This document shows, piece after piece, positions 9,213 through 18,400 of a DNA stretch of 55,615 bases. The notes beneath the pieces were generated by a model that did not search any database, was not told the DNA's origin, and saw only the letters and a list, made by a program, of their open reading frames with translations. The stretch lies in contig CADCFG010000039.1 in NCBI GenBank assembly GCA_902800625.1, forward strand, positions 695 to 56,309, written 5' to 3'. Positions within the stretch are counted from its first letter, which is position 1. Every line of letters starts with the position of its first letter. Source of the stretch: an uncultured Eubacteriales bacterium (GTDB lineage Bacteria; Bacillota; Clostridia; Christensenellales; Aristaeellaceae). The translations under genes and the position numbers were made by a program.

Positions 9213-10094
9213 TCAGATCGCCCGCTCGATGGCGTCCTTCACTGACTGGGGCAGATCCAGCAACACGGACAGGTGGTAGAGCGCCCAGCGGGCGTCGTTC
9301 TTGTACTGCTCGTTGTAGGTGATGTCGCAGCTGTAATTCTCCAGCACCCGGGCCTCATAGCCGTAGGCCTGGCGATAGAAGGCGGCCATGCAGTTGTAGT
9401 CCACCTGGCCCCAGCGCTGGTGATAGGCGGAGGTGACGATGGTGTAGGTGGACACGCCCTGCTGGCGCATGATGGCGAAGGTCTTTTCGGCGTTCTGGGC
9501 CGTGGACATGGCCTCCTCGTCGATGAAGATGCGGGAGGCGTCTATGCCGCACTTCTCGGTGAGATACGCCTTCATCACGCCGCCCTCGGTGTGCATCTTG
9601 GGGTTGTTGGAGCCGGTGGGCCCGCCGGTGCAGACCAGGATGGTGTTGGGGAAGCTGCGGGCGGCAGCCGCCGCGGCGTCGCAGCGCTTCACCAGCTCAT
9701 CCGCCATCCCGCCGTTTTGCAGCTTGTAGCCCAGCACCACGAAGGCGTGGGTGGGGCTGTCGGGGATGGCCGTGCCCTCCAGGGCCGTGGCGCGCTGGCC
9801 GCCGTCGTGGATGTACATGGGGTAGTTTGCATCGGCGTAGACCGCCATCCAGTGATCCGCGATCATCTCGGCCACGGCGCGATCGCTCTCGCTCAAGGCT
9901 CCAATGGCGTCCACCACGCCCTGCACGGCTTCGGCGTCGCCGGGCTGGGGGTTCTCATGGGCGTGGATCAGGTTGATGAGCAGCCGGCCGAAGTTCATCT
10001 CGTTCTCGTCGGAGATGTGATACACCTCCGCCCGGGCCGCCGCGCAGAGCAGCAGCGTCAGGGCTGTCATGATGGCGACGATCCTTATCTTCAT
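9213..10094 (-). CDS. Secreted YdcF/ElyC-like DUF218 protein
   Basis: This is a 293-residue protein with an N-terminal signal peptide (about residues 1-22, cleavage near ARA-EV). A DUF218 domain covers about 115-270, with AFVVLGYKL, a TGGP turn (ILVCTGGP), the GVMKAYLTEKCGI segment, the conserved STAQNAEKTFAIM helix and the TSAYHQRW motif. Members such as SanA, ElyC and YdcF act at the envelope, but their reaction is not established. GGAGGATAAAC precedes ATG 10094. It is placed upstream of nothing on its strand and converges on the transketolase terminator. The signal peptide indicates that the domain works outside the membrane here. Confidence 0.8.
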   Translation of the reverse strand: MKIRIVAIMTALTLLLCAAARAEVYHISDENEMNFGRLLINLIHAHENPQPGDAEAVQGVVDAIGALSESDRAVAEMIADHWMAVYADANYPMYIHDGGQRATALEGTAIPDSPTHAFVVLGYKLQNGGMADELVKRCDAAAAAARSFPNTILVCTGGPTGSNNPKMHTEGGVMKAYLTEKCGIDASRIFIDEEAMSTAQNAEKTFAIMRQQGVSTYTIVTSAYHQRWGQVDYNCMAAFYRQAYGYEARVLENYSCDITYNEQYKNDARWALYHLSVLLDLPQSVKDAIERAI

Positions 10095-10119
10095 GTTTAT
10101 CCTCCGTTTTATATAACTA

Positions 10120-10144
10120 TAGGGGCGGCGTTGCGCCGCCCCTA
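10120..10144. repeat. Dispersed GC-rich palindrome
   Basis: AGGGGCGGCG (10121-10130) and CGCCGCCCCT (10134-10143) form a perfect stem with a TTG loop. Related palindromes sit in intergenic DNA at 12376-12396 and 29850-29870. It lies between the J-domain gene and the DUF218 gene and may act as a weak terminator. Confidence 0.65.
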
Positions 10145-10154
10145 CACGAGAGCG

Positions 10155-10643
10155 TTATCTTCTCCTGCCGAACAGCGCCTGCAGGCGGCTGACGCTGCCC
10201 CTCGACTGGGCTTCCTTCAGCGCCCGGGCGTATTTCACGCTGTTCGGGTTCTGGTGGGCGGCCACAGACAGATAGATCAGCGCCTTCTGGGTATCGCTCT
10301 GGTGCAGCAGCACCCAGCCGAACAGATAGTTCCACTCGGCGCAGCGGGTACCCAGGCCCATCAGCAGCTTGCGCGCGGACTGGTACTGGCCGTCGTCAAT
10401 CAGCGCCTGCGCCTGCTTGAGCGCCTCGTCCTCGCTGGCGGCAGAGACCTTCGCGTCCCTAAGGCCGTTCAGGCACAGCCGGTAAGCGGCGTTAATGTCG
10501 GCCATCTTCTCGTTGGCCCAGTCCCGCTCGGGGCCGGGCAGGAATCGGTCCGGATGCCAGCGGCGCGCCAGCTCGCGATAGGCCGCGCGAATCTCGTCCC
10601 GCGTGGCGTTCGCCGGGATATTCAACACCTCATAGCCGTTCAA
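10155..10643 (-). CDS. J-domain protein with tetratricopeptide-like C-terminus
   Basis: The 162-residue protein begins with a J domain (about 2-60) containing the essential HPD triad at residues 30-32, which stimulates the ATPase of DnaK. The rest (about 75-150) is helical with TPR-like alternation (QAQALIDDGQYQSARKLL, LFGWVLLHQSDTQKALIYL). The glycine-rich and zinc-binding regions of DnaJ itself are missing, so this is a specialised type III co-chaperone and not the housekeeping DnaJ. It starts at TTG with GAGGTGA eight bases upstream. The promoter is TTGACA (10723-10728), 18 bases, TATAAT (10699-10704). Confidence 0.82.
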   Translation of the reverse strand: MNGYEVLNIPANATRDEIRAAYRELARRWHPDRFLPGPERDWANEKMADINAAYRLCLNGLRDAKVSAASEDEALKQAQALIDDGQYQSARKLLMGLGTRCAEWNYLFGWVLLHQSDTQKALIYLSVAAHQNPNSVKYARALKEAQSRGSVSRLQALFGRRR

Positions 10644-10698
10644 GCCGCTTCACCTCGCCTTCTTCTGCATTTTACGAAATCACTTCTATAATATGTGC

Positions 10699-10728
10699 AT
10701 TATAACATCCCCGTCTGTGCATTGTCAA
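10699..10728 (-). promoter_or_regulatory. Promoter of the J-domain gene
   Basis: The minus strand carries TTGACA (10723-10728), an 18-base spacer and TATAAT (10699-10704). It shares the 274-base divergent intergenic region with the promoter of the next gene. The middle of that region (10740-10840) is AT-rich with no gene. Confidence 0.8.
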
Positions 10729-10842
10729 GATTTTGACCATTAACAGGTTGTGGTGGTTCGGTTGACTATGCGTGACGAAGCCAAAATATTATTTCAAAAT
10801 TGTTAAATTTATTTCTGAATCGAAATTTCCAGCCTTTTACCC

Positions 10843-10871
10843 TTTACTATTTTGCAAAAGATGACTATAAT
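10843..10871 (+). promoter_or_regulatory. Promoter of the small membrane protein gene
   Basis: TTTACT (10843-10848), 17 bases, TATAAT (10866-10871), about 47 bases before the GTG start. Confidence 0.65.
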
Positions 10872-10917
10872 AGTACTACAGAGAGCGAATTGTGTCTAAA
10901 TCTGTCGATAAAAGGTC

Positions 10918-11499
10918 GTGATTGACGTGAAAATACCGAGAATCCAGAAAAGGCCGTCGAAGGGGCGGACAGCAAACAAGCGGCTCCGCGACTTCCGGAG
11001 CCTGAAGACGGCGCTGTGGCTGCTGGTGCCCCCGGTGGGGCTGACACTGATGTGGCGGCGCAGCTGCCGCTGGCCGATGGCGGTGAAGGCAGGCATCTCC
11101 GCCATGATGGTGGTGGCACTGGCAGCAGTGTTCATCGTGCCCACGCCCAAGACCACCGCCAACGGCGGCATCGAGCTGGTGACCAACAAGCCCGAGGTGG
11201 AGGTTTACGGCCCGGATCTGCCGAACTTCATCGTGCCCGGCTACACCAACGACCAGACGGAATCCGTCATCGTGCCTGGCGTGGAGAACGACGTGCACTA
11301 CGTCTACGCCGCCGATGGCGCAGAGTGCTACCACGAGTACAAGTGCAAGTTCGCCTTTGCCAGCTCCCAGCGGCTGACCACCTACGAGGCCTACTACCTG
11401 GGCTTCAAGCCCTGCGGACGCTGCAAGCCCCCGATCTACGATCCCGTCACCGGCACCCTCACCTTCCAGGAACACGGCGACGACTACGACCCCAGCTAA
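10918..11499 (+). CDS. Membrane protein with C-terminal Ada-like two-cysteine domain
   Basis: This is a 193-residue protein. A basic N-terminus is followed by two hydrophobic helices (about 32-46 and 58-76) and then an extracytoplasmic part. Residues about 125-180 have the pattern YH-x3-C-x2-A, a LTxxEAxxxG helix and PCxxC (YHEYKCKFA, LTTYEAYYLG, PCGRCKP). This resembles the metal-binding fold of Ada and of many secreted nucleases and comEA-like proteins. The start is GTG 10918, or GTG 10927 which fits the AAAAGG site about as well. The gene has its own promoter and a terminator-like hairpin at 11541-11579. The function is unknown. Confidence 0.65.
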   Translation: MIDVKIPRIQKRPSKGRTANKRLRDFRSLKTALWLLVPPVGLTLMWRRSCRWPMAVKAGISAMMVVALAAVFIVPTPKTTANGGIELVTNKPEVEVYGPDLPNFIVPGYTNDQTESVIVPGVENDVHYVYAADGAECYHEYKCKFAFASSQRLTTYEAYYLGFKPCGRCKPPIYDPVTGTLTFQEHGDDYDPS

Positions 11500-11540
11500 G
11501 TCGGCCGTGCTGACGGCCATCTGCTGCCGTCCTTTCTTCA

Positions 11541-11586
11541 CAAGCATCCTGCCCCATTGATTCAAGGGCAGGATGCTTGCGTTTGC
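11541..11586 (+). terminator. Terminator-like hairpin
   Basis: CAAGCATCCTGCCC (11541-11554) pairs with GGGCAGGATGCTTG (11566-11579), a perfect 14-base stem, followed by CGTTTGC. The T run is short. Confidence 0.65.
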
Positions 11587-11706
11587 GGAATGTACTTATC
11601 TGCTATTCGCTTGCCGCGCCACTGATTCAAGCGCGGGAAATCTTCGTTTTGGCAAATACTGACGAAAAGGGGCTGAGCGGAGCGAAGGACCTTTCATCAT
11701 CGGAAC

Positions 11707-12369
11707 TCACTCCCCCATCACCAGCCGCCCGAAGCACTCCGGGCGATGGAAGTCGGGCTCCGGCGCGGCGATGGGGTTCCAGCTGCCAAAGTGGGGGTGC
11801 AGCGTCTCGTCGCAGCAATAGAAGTTGCCCTCAAACGGCGTACCCGGCGCGAATTTGCGCCCGTACAGCGCCTCGATCAGCGCATACGGCACGGTGTAAG
11901 CCACGGCCCACCAGGCGCCGTCGTGTTCGGAGGCGCGGAAATCCATCCCTTCGGGACAGCTCTCGAGGCGCATTCGGTCGTTGCGGCCCGCGCCGATGCC
12001 GATCAGCGCCGCCCCCGCGGCGTTCACCTCGATGTTCAAATACCGCGCGTCGTCGGCAAAGGGCCGCAGGAAGAACTCCAGGCAGCTGTCCGTCCACACG
12101 TCGCCGTTGAAGACGTTGACTTTGGCGGAGACGGTCGCCTCCCGGGCGCACAGCAGTACCCTCAGGCCCGCGTCGTCCCAGACCACATAAGCCCTGGCCT
12201 CGGGCCGATAATCCCCGCCCCAGGCGTAGGTATCGATGGGGGCATACTCTCCCGCGCAGAAGGGCTCCGTGACGGGGTCGAATATCGTGCCGGTCAGCCC
12301 GGGAAGGGGTGCGGCTGCCGGCACGATCGCGTATTCTCGCATGGTAAGCACCTGAATCATTCCTTCCAT
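11707..12369 (-). CDS. Carbohydrate-binding family 9-like protein
   Basis: This 220-residue protein resembles the CBM9-like family: a beta-sandwich with AYVVWDDAGLRVLLCARE, the VNVFNGDVWTDSCLEFFLRP core containing acidic and aromatic ligand residues, YLNIEVNAAGAALIGIG, and the C-terminal EGNFYCCDETLHPHFGSWNPI segment. There is no signal peptide, so it is probably cytoplasmic. The start is uncertain: ATG 12369, 12360 and 12342 are in frame and none has ideal ribosome binding site spacing. It is the last gene of the long minus-strand block and follows the lamin-tail gene after 49 bases containing a palindrome, so it may or may not belong to the same transcript. It would recognise a carbohydrate, but the ligand is unknown. 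Confidence 0.7.
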   Translation of the reverse strand: MEGMIQVLTMREYAIVPAAAPLPGLTGTIFDPVTEPFCAGEYAPIDTYAWGGDYRPEARAYVVWDDAGLRVLLCAREATVSAKVNVFNGDVWTDSCLEFFLRPFADDARYLNIEVNAAGAALIGIGAGRNDRMRLESCPEGMDFRASEHDGAWWAVAYTVPYALIEALYGRKFAPGTPFEGNFYCCDETLHPHFGSWNPIAAPEPDFHRPECFGRLVMGE

Positions 12370-12418
12370 GACATTGGGGCGGCACAGAGCCGCCCCATGA
12401 TTTCTTTATTGTGCCGCG

Positions 12419-13747
12419 TCATTCGTCCGCCATCTCGTCCTCGGCGGCCTCGTCCAAATTCGCGTCGCTATCCACGCTTTGGGCCGGCTGGGCGGACCTC
12501 GTCGCGGGCGCGCCCACGGTGGGCGTGCCCATGGTCCAGCCGCCGTCCCCGCGCAGATAGGCGGTGTCCCGCCTGAGCAGGTCGTAGGTCACGCTGTCCA
12601 CCGGCTGGCCCGCGGCGTTGCTGAGCGTCACGGTCTCGCCCTCGCTGGAGAGCTTAAAACTGGTGTGCAGGTGCTGGAGGTTGTCCAGGCGGTTCATGCC
12701 GGAGCAGTGCACGATCAGCGTGCCGCCGGCGGGGATGGCCGCGCCATCCGGAAACTTCCACTTGCGCAGCAGCACCGGGTCGTCGGACAGGTACCAGCCG
12801 CTCAGGTCGGCGTCCGCGCCGGAATCGTTGCGCAGCAGCAGGTAGTCGTGGATGGCGCCATTTTCGTCCGCGCCGTATTGCAAGGCGCTTGCGACGACCT
12901 CCACGATCTTTACCGGCCCCGCGGTGGCCACGCTGGTCATGGCGCGGAAGTTTTCCTCGGTGTTCGCCATGCCGGGGGTGGTCTGGCCGGAGGCCTCCCA
13001 GTCGTCCCGGCCGCGGCGCACATAGGCCTGGTTCTTGGCCAGGGCGGGCACGTTCACCGTGTCCACGGCCACATCCGCGTCGTTGAACAGCATCACCACG
13101 TCACCGGAGGAGGACAACCGGAAGGGCGCGTGCAGCTCTCCGCCCGGTTCGTCCTTAAAGGTGCTGTCGCAGTACACCACGGCACATTCCCCCGCCTGGA
13201 GGATCAGCTCCGGGAACTGGAACACGTTGCCCGCCTTGGCGCTCTTGCCCAGCACATAGCCCCGCAGGTTCGCCGGGCGGGAGGAGACGTTGGCCACCTC
13301 CACCCAGTCGGGGGTGTTGCCGCTTGAATCCATCAGCACGCCGCCGTTGGCGGACATGATCTCGTTCAGGCGAATGGGGCCGTTGCCGTGGATCTCGGAG
13401 ACCCGGGCGGCCACGGGCCGCTCCTGGGTTTCCCGGACGGTGGTCAGCTGGAAGCCGCCCGGCATCAGGCCTTGCAGCAGCAGCCCTGCCACCAGGATCA
13501 ACGCGCAGACGCCCAACAGCAGCCCAAAGCCCTTTGGCAGCCTTCCGCCGCCGACGCCGTCCGCGGGACGCGCGCCGCTGGAAGCGAGCTTCGCAGTCGC
13601 GGCGGGCCGGGCCTGGGCCGGACGCGGCGCCGGCCTGACCGGGCGCGCCGTGCCGCCGCCCTGTGCGGGCCTGCGCAGCACGCTCTGGCTGTCGTCCAGC
13701 TCGCCAAAACGGCTGTGCCCTGTCGACGGCCTGTTGTTATCAGTCAA
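12419..13747 (-). CDS. Membrane-anchored protein with two lamin-tail domains
   Basis: The predicted protein has 442 residues. A Pro/Ala/Arg-rich cytoplasmic segment (about 1-70) precedes one membrane helix (about 75-95), after which two lamin-tail (LTD) domains face outward (about 120-260 and 275-410), each with the IRLNEIMSAN / KIVEVVAS opening, DWVEV or HDYLLL strand, LRGYVL or LSGWYLSD, and FRLSSSGD or FKLSSEGE signatures. The C-terminal tail is acidic. The start is TTG 13747, because GGGAGGG stands seven bases upstream; an in-frame TTG at 13771 lacks one. LTDs are Ig-like folds found in secreted bacterial proteins and nucleases and are thought to mediate binding. The gene follows DUF4956, VTC and CotH in the same direction with short gaps. 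Confidence 0.8.
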   Translation of the reverse strand: MTDNNRPSTGHSRFGELDDSQSVLRRPAQGGGTARPVRPAPRPAQARPAATAKLASSGARPADGVGGGRLPKGFGLLLGVCALILVAGLLLQGLMPGGFQLTTVRETQERPVAARVSEIHGNGPIRLNEIMSANGGVLMDSSGNTPDWVEVANVSSRPANLRGYVLGKSAKAGNVFQFPELILQAGECAVVYCDSTFKDEPGGELHAPFRLSSSGDVVMLFNDADVAVDTVNVPALAKNQAYVRRGRDDWEASGQTTPGMANTEENFRAMTSVATAGPVKIVEVVASALQYGADENGAIHDYLLLRNDSGADADLSGWYLSDDPVLLRKWKFPDGAAIPAGGTLIVHCSGMNRLDNLQHLHTSFKLSSEGETVTLSNAAGQPVDSVTYDLLRRDTAYLRGDGGWTMGTPTVGAPATRSAQPAQSVDSDANLDEAAEDEMADE

Positions 13748-13783
13748 GGAGAATCCCTCCCAGTGGTTCAATGGAATACGTCA

Positions 13784-14443
13784 TCAGACGGACTCGCCGG
13801 AGTAGGACACCAGCGTGGCGTCGTACACGCCGGGCACGCCGCGCAGCTTGTTCAGGAAGGCGTCGGGCTTGTCCACGCGCACTTCGTAGGTCGCCTCGAT
13901 GCCATTGGCGGAGACGGTCTTGCTCTTCAGCTGCTGCATCTTCAGGCCGTTCACCAGCTGGTTGGCCTGGCGCTCGGCGTCGTCGCCCATGCGCACCACC
14001 AGCAGGTAGCTGTTCATGCCCTTGGACTGCATGTGGGTCAACAGGGTCAGCAGCAGGCCGATGCCCACCACCGCACAGGCGGTGAGGAAGAACTGGCCCG
14101 CGCCAAGCAGGATGCCCATGGTCAGCGCCCAGAACATATAGGCGGTATCCAGCGAGTCCTTCACGGCGGTGCGGAAGCGCACGATGGACAGCGCGCCCAC
14201 CATGCCCATGGAGAGCTGGATGCTCTCTCGGATGCACATGACCACCGGGCAGGTGATCAGCGTCATCATCACCAGCGTGAGGGTAAAGTTGTTGGAGAAC
14301 ATCACGCCGCGATAGTTGCGCCGATAGATCCAGGCGATGAACAGGCCCGCCGCCAGCGCAAGCACCAGCGAGAGCAGGATCGTCGGGAAGGACGCGGGGG
14401 TGATGGTCTGAGAGCTGAATAGATTGGCAAAGATGCTGTTCAT
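13784..14443 (-). CDS. DUF4956 membrane protein
   Basis: The 219-residue protein has about four transmembrane helices in residues 20-145 (LLSLVLALAAGLFIAWIY, FTLTLVMMTLITCPVVM, YMFWALTMGILLGAGQFF, ACAVVGIGLLLTLL). Between them is the strongly conserved loop SMGMVGALSIVRFRTAVKD, the hallmark of DUF4956. A C-terminal alpha/beta domain of ferredoxin-like character follows (about 150-219). GGAGG precedes ATG 14443. DUF4956 genes commonly sit beside VTC polyphosphate polymerase and CotH genes, as here (47 bases after VTC). The biochemical role is not known; a membrane partner or channel for the polymerase is a reasonable inference. Confidence 0.88.
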   Translation of the reverse strand: MNSIFANLFSSQTITPASFPTILLSLVLALAAGLFIAWIYRRNYRGVMFSNNFTLTLVMMTLITCPVVMCIRESIQLSMGMVGALSIVRFRTAVKDSLDTAYMFWALTMGILLGAGQFFLTACAVVGIGLLLTLLTHMQSKGMNSYLLVVRMGDDAERQANQLVNGLKMQQLKSKTVSANGIEATYEVRVDKPDAFLNKLRGVPGVYDATLVSYSGESV

Positions 14444-14489
14444 GGGCTGCTTCCTCCTATTGGTTCTGATTGTATATCAGGGATATTGC

Positions 14490-15197
14490 CTATCCTAAGG
14501 GTTCATATCTGCGGCAGAGGATATACTTGCTCACCGCGCTGCGCTCGGCCTCCACGCCGTGGAGCAGGGCGTTGATGTAGTCCGGCAGGTATTCGTCAAA
14601 CTTGACCTCCAGGATCTCCACGTTCCTGTCGTGGGGGCACACCGTGGGCAGGCTCGCGTTGAACAGATCGCGGCTGGCCAGCCCCGTGCGCAGCTTCATA
14701 TCGAAGGTGATGCGCACGTCCTCCGCCGGGTGGACGTAGGCCTCCCGCTCGTAATCCACGATCACCCGGGGGCGCAGGAGCCGCGTGCGCATCTGCACGT
14801 ACATGTCCTGCAGCAGCGGGTTCTGGGCCTTGAACAGGCCGGCGGGGTTGCCGTCCGCCAGCTGGTCGCACAGTCGGCGGGTGATCTGCACGCTGCTCTT
14901 TTGGATCAGGTCGCCCATCTTGCGCTTGCGCTCCAGGAAAATGGCCTTGTCCGAGCCGTTGTAGATGCGGATGCGGTACTTGTCGCGGTGCATCACGCCC
15001 GCCTGCTTGTCGTAGAAGGCGGAGTCGTCGATGTCGTCGAAGTACAGCGAGCGGATGACGTAGGGCCTGCCGTCCACGCAGTGCTCGTCCATGGCTAGTA
15101 CTCCCCGCAGCCGCTTGCGCAGCGCCTCCAGCTCCGCCGGGTTGATGAAGTACTTCAACTCGTGCCGGGCGGGCAGTCCGTTTCTCTTTTGCTGCAT
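14490..15197 (-). CDS. VTC-domain polyphosphate polymerase
   Basis: This is a 235-residue VTC domain of the triphosphate tunnel metalloenzyme fold, which in yeast Vtc4 makes inorganic polyphosphate from ATP. Tunnel residues are visible in the expected strands: HELKYF (12-17, Lys15), YVIRSLYFDD (46-55), KYRIRIYN (73-80), IFLERKRK (86-93), RVIVDYERE, FDMKL, and the closing EVKFDEYLPDYI. It has no membrane helix of its own, so the DUF4956 neighbour may supply membrane attachment. The start is ATG 15197 with AAGAAGG upstream; longer in-frame extension would be encoded by a dispersed repeat and is rejected. The neighbours CotH, DUF4956 and LTD genes make up a recurrent set. Confidence 0.88.
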   Translation of the reverse strand: MQQKRNGLPARHELKYFINPAELEALRKRLRGVLAMDEHCVDGRPYVIRSLYFDDIDDSAFYDKQAGVMHRDKYRIRIYNGSDKAIFLERKRKMGDLIQKSSVQITRRLCDQLADGNPAGLFKAQNPLLQDMYVQMRTRLLRPRVIVDYEREAYVHPAEDVRITFDMKLRTGLASRDLFNASLPTVCPHDRNVEILEVKFDEYLPDYINALLHGVEAERSAVSKYILCRRYEPLG

Positions 15198-15227
15198 AGT
15201 ATACCTTCTTCTTGGTTTTCTGCCGCT

Positions 15228-15410
15228 ATGTCGCAGACAGGCGACCTCTTCCGTCAGCCCTTCGGGCTGCCACCTTCCCCTAAGGGGGAAGGCTATGCTC
15301 TCCCTGCTGTCGCGCAACGGCTGATTCTTGGGAACAACCCCTCCGGCTCGCTGCGCTCGCCACCTCCCCTTGGAAGGGGAGGCAAGGGGCAGGCATGCGC
15401 GGCAGCCACT
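15228..15410. repeat. Composite of dispersed intergenic repeats between CotH and VTC genes
   Basis: The 242-base gap contains an element CTTCCGTCAGCCC...GGGCTGCCACC followed by TTCCCCTAAGGGGGAA (15250-15293). This also occurs in inverted orientation at 55518-55575. A second block at 15362-15410 (CCTCCCCTTGGAAGGGGAGG, then GCGGCAGCCACTATCCC) has a parallel at 46610-46660. No gene is seen here. Confidence 0.7.
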
Positions 15411-15439
15411 ATCCCTATTGCCTATTGCCTATTCCCTGA

Positions 15440-18400
15440 TCAGGGCTTCTTGATATCCCCGTAGCCCACGCCCAGCTGGGCCATGACCTGGCCGAAGTAT
15501 TTCTCGTACTGGCTCTGGTTCAGCGGGGTATAGTCGTTGTACTTGATGAACTGCAGCATGCGCATGGGCCGCTGCTCGGCGTAACGCAGGAAGGCGCGGA
15601 TCTCGCTCTTGTGCTTGGATTCGGTGAAGTTCCAGCGCTCATAGTGCTCCGGCATCAGCGGCGCGATGGTGTTGTAGAACTCCTCAGCCATCTTCTTGAT
15701 GCTCTCGGCGCTGTAGGTGGTGGCCATCTTCTCGCCCAGGAAGGTGAGGAACTGGTCCCGGAACCGGCTGTTCTTCATGCAGGCAATGAACAGCGTGTTG
15801 TCGGTGCGGTTCTTGTTGCCCATGCCGCCGGGGGTCTGCCAGCGCTTGGGGGAGTTGGTGTCGGTGTAGAACGCCCAGTCCAGATCGAACAGCACCCAGC
15901 GCCACTTGCCGTCGGTCTTGGGGTTTCGGTAGCGCTTCACGTTCAGCGTGTCGGTGTTGCCGGTATACATCTCCGCAGCCATGTATTCGATGTAGTTGGG
16001 GATGTCGATGGCGCTGTCCAGCACCTGCCAGGCCTCGTCGGTGTTCATGTTGTGGGACTTGACGTACTCCAGCAGCTGGGCCATGGTCTCGTTGGAGCCC
16101 TGCATCACGTTGGTGTTGGCCTTGATCAGGTCGATGTCGTCCTCGTCGCCCTCCCAGCCCTCGAACTGGCAGATCTGGCTCTTGCAGATGCGCTCGCGCA
16201 GGTTGTAGTGGCCCCAGTACTGGCCGTCGATGTACAGCACGCCGATCTCCGTCTCCTGGTAGTCCACGCAGCCGCCCTCCACCAGCCGCTGCAGCAGCGC
16301 GTCGCGGAAGCGGGTCTTGTCGCCGTCCTCGCTGGAGGAGCGGAGCAGGAAGGACTGGTACTCGGTATAGGGCCGGTGGGAGAAGATGGCCGCCTGGAAG
16401 CGGTTCGCGCCGTACTGGTTGCGGGCGATCACCTTGAAGGCCTTCTGGTCCTCGGCGCGGCTGAACTGGCCGTGCAGCTTGATGCCGCACTCCTGGGAGA
16501 TCATGGTGCTGCCGTCGGGGTTGAACACCTCCACATGGGCCTCCCGCTCCCAGTCCATCCAGAAGTTCGCGCCCTTGTTCATGGAGCCGTAGGGATAGGA
16601 CGCAGTGGCGTTGGGGCCCTTGACCATGATGCCGGCCTCGTCGCTGGTGAGGTTGTAGGGGTCGGAAACCAGGGACACCACGAACACGGTGCCGTCTGCG
16701 TTGTTCACGTCATAGAGATAGCTCTGGCTGTCCATGAAGGACTCCAGGTAGCCCTCGCCGTACACGCGGGTGCGCAGGATGGTGGTGCCGGTGATCTGGA
16801 TGGGGCCGGTGTAGACCGGGCTGTCCAGGGTGGGATCTGTGTAGTCCAGGGTATAGTGGATCTGGCAGTTGGAAGGCACGGACAGCTCTACGTTCAGCAC
16901 GTCGCCGGTGTTGAACAGGCCGCCCTCCACGGAATAGACGGGCCGCGCCGCCCGGCCGTAGTAGGCCTGGCCGCTGTTGGCCGCGCCGGGCGTGACGGTG
17001 GTGAAATACCTGAGGCCGCCCTGGCCCTCCATGCGCCCGAAGGAGATGTCCTGGTACTGCATGGGCACGAAGACGCGGTCGAAGATGGTGCCGTCCGGCT
17101 CGGAGAGCACCACGGAATAGCCGCCGTCGGAGGACAGTCGATAGCTGGTCTGGATGCGGTCGCCGGAGGCGGAATCCAGGCCGTTGGCGAAGACGCCCAG
17201 GTACTGCCCGGGCTGGATCACCGTGCCGGAGGGGAATTGCCACTTGCGGGGACGGCCCGCGTTGTCGGACAGGCCGCAGCCGGACAGGTCGACCGCCGCG
17301 CCGGTAGAGTTGTACAGCTCGATCCAATCGTCAGACTTGGAGGAGGAGGCCAGCACCTCGGTGATGCGCACGCCCCGGGTGTTGTTGATGGCGATCTGCT
17401 CCGCCGCGGCGTCCGCGCCGGCGGGCGTATTGGCATAGCCCGGCGACGGGGAGAACTGCTTGCTCCACCCGGTCTCAAGCAGGCTGTAGCACTGGTCGGC
17501 CTCCATCAGCGGCGCACGCACATGGCTGACCGTCACCCCGGAGGGATTGGTCAGGAACACGTCGTCGCCCTTCTTGGAGAGCTTGAAGCTGGCGTGCAGG
17601 TGCGAGGCGTCGGCGCCCCGGTCCTCGCCGGAGCAGTGAACGGCCAGATAGCCGTCCGCAGGGAGGGTGATGTCCGGGAAGGCCCAGCGCATCAGCTTTT
17701 CGGATTTATCGGACAGGCACCAGCCCTCCAGGTTCACGGGGACATTGGTGCGATTGTGGATCTCGATATAGTCGGGATACTGGCCGTCTTCGTCGGCAAA
17801 GAAGGTGGCGTTGTTGGTCATCACCTCGGTGATCTCCAGCGCGCCTTCCTGCACCCTGATCTCCTTCTCCGCCGCGCTGTCCAGCCGCTCGGCACGGTTG
17901 ACCTGGCCGGGAGTGGCGAAATCACTGACGGTCCACTCCCCCGCCGCGTCGCGGCAGTACACCTGGTCGCGGGCCAGGGCGGGAAGCTGCACCAGGTCCA
18001 CCCCGTTGCCGGCCTTGTCGATCAGGGCCAGTTCGTCGCCGGAGGCGGGCAGCCGGAAGGGGGCGTGCCAGCCGTCGGCCTGGTGGGGCTTGCCGCTGCC
18101 GTCGGTATAGACCAGCACAAACTCGCCGGGCTGCAGGGTGCCGCCGGTGAAGGTGAAGGCCTGGGATGGCTTCATCTGGCGCATCAGGGCATAGCCGTCC
18201 AGGTTGATGGGGCTGTCAGAAGTGTTCTCCAGCTCGACCCAGTCCACGATGCCGGCATCCCCCACCAGGGTGGAGGCGTTGGCGGTCATCACTTCGCTGA
18301 CGCGCAGGCCGGAGCCCGACGCTGCCTTTCCGCCGGTGAACAGCGGGCTGGACTGGGCCAGCCAGGTCACCGCCAGGGCCGCCGCGCCGATCAACGCGAT

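Noticed and set aside
15195..15317. Forty-residue N-terminal extension of the VTC protein
   Set aside because: It is encoded by a dispersed intergenic repeat, and a good ribosome binding site precedes the internal ATG at 15197.
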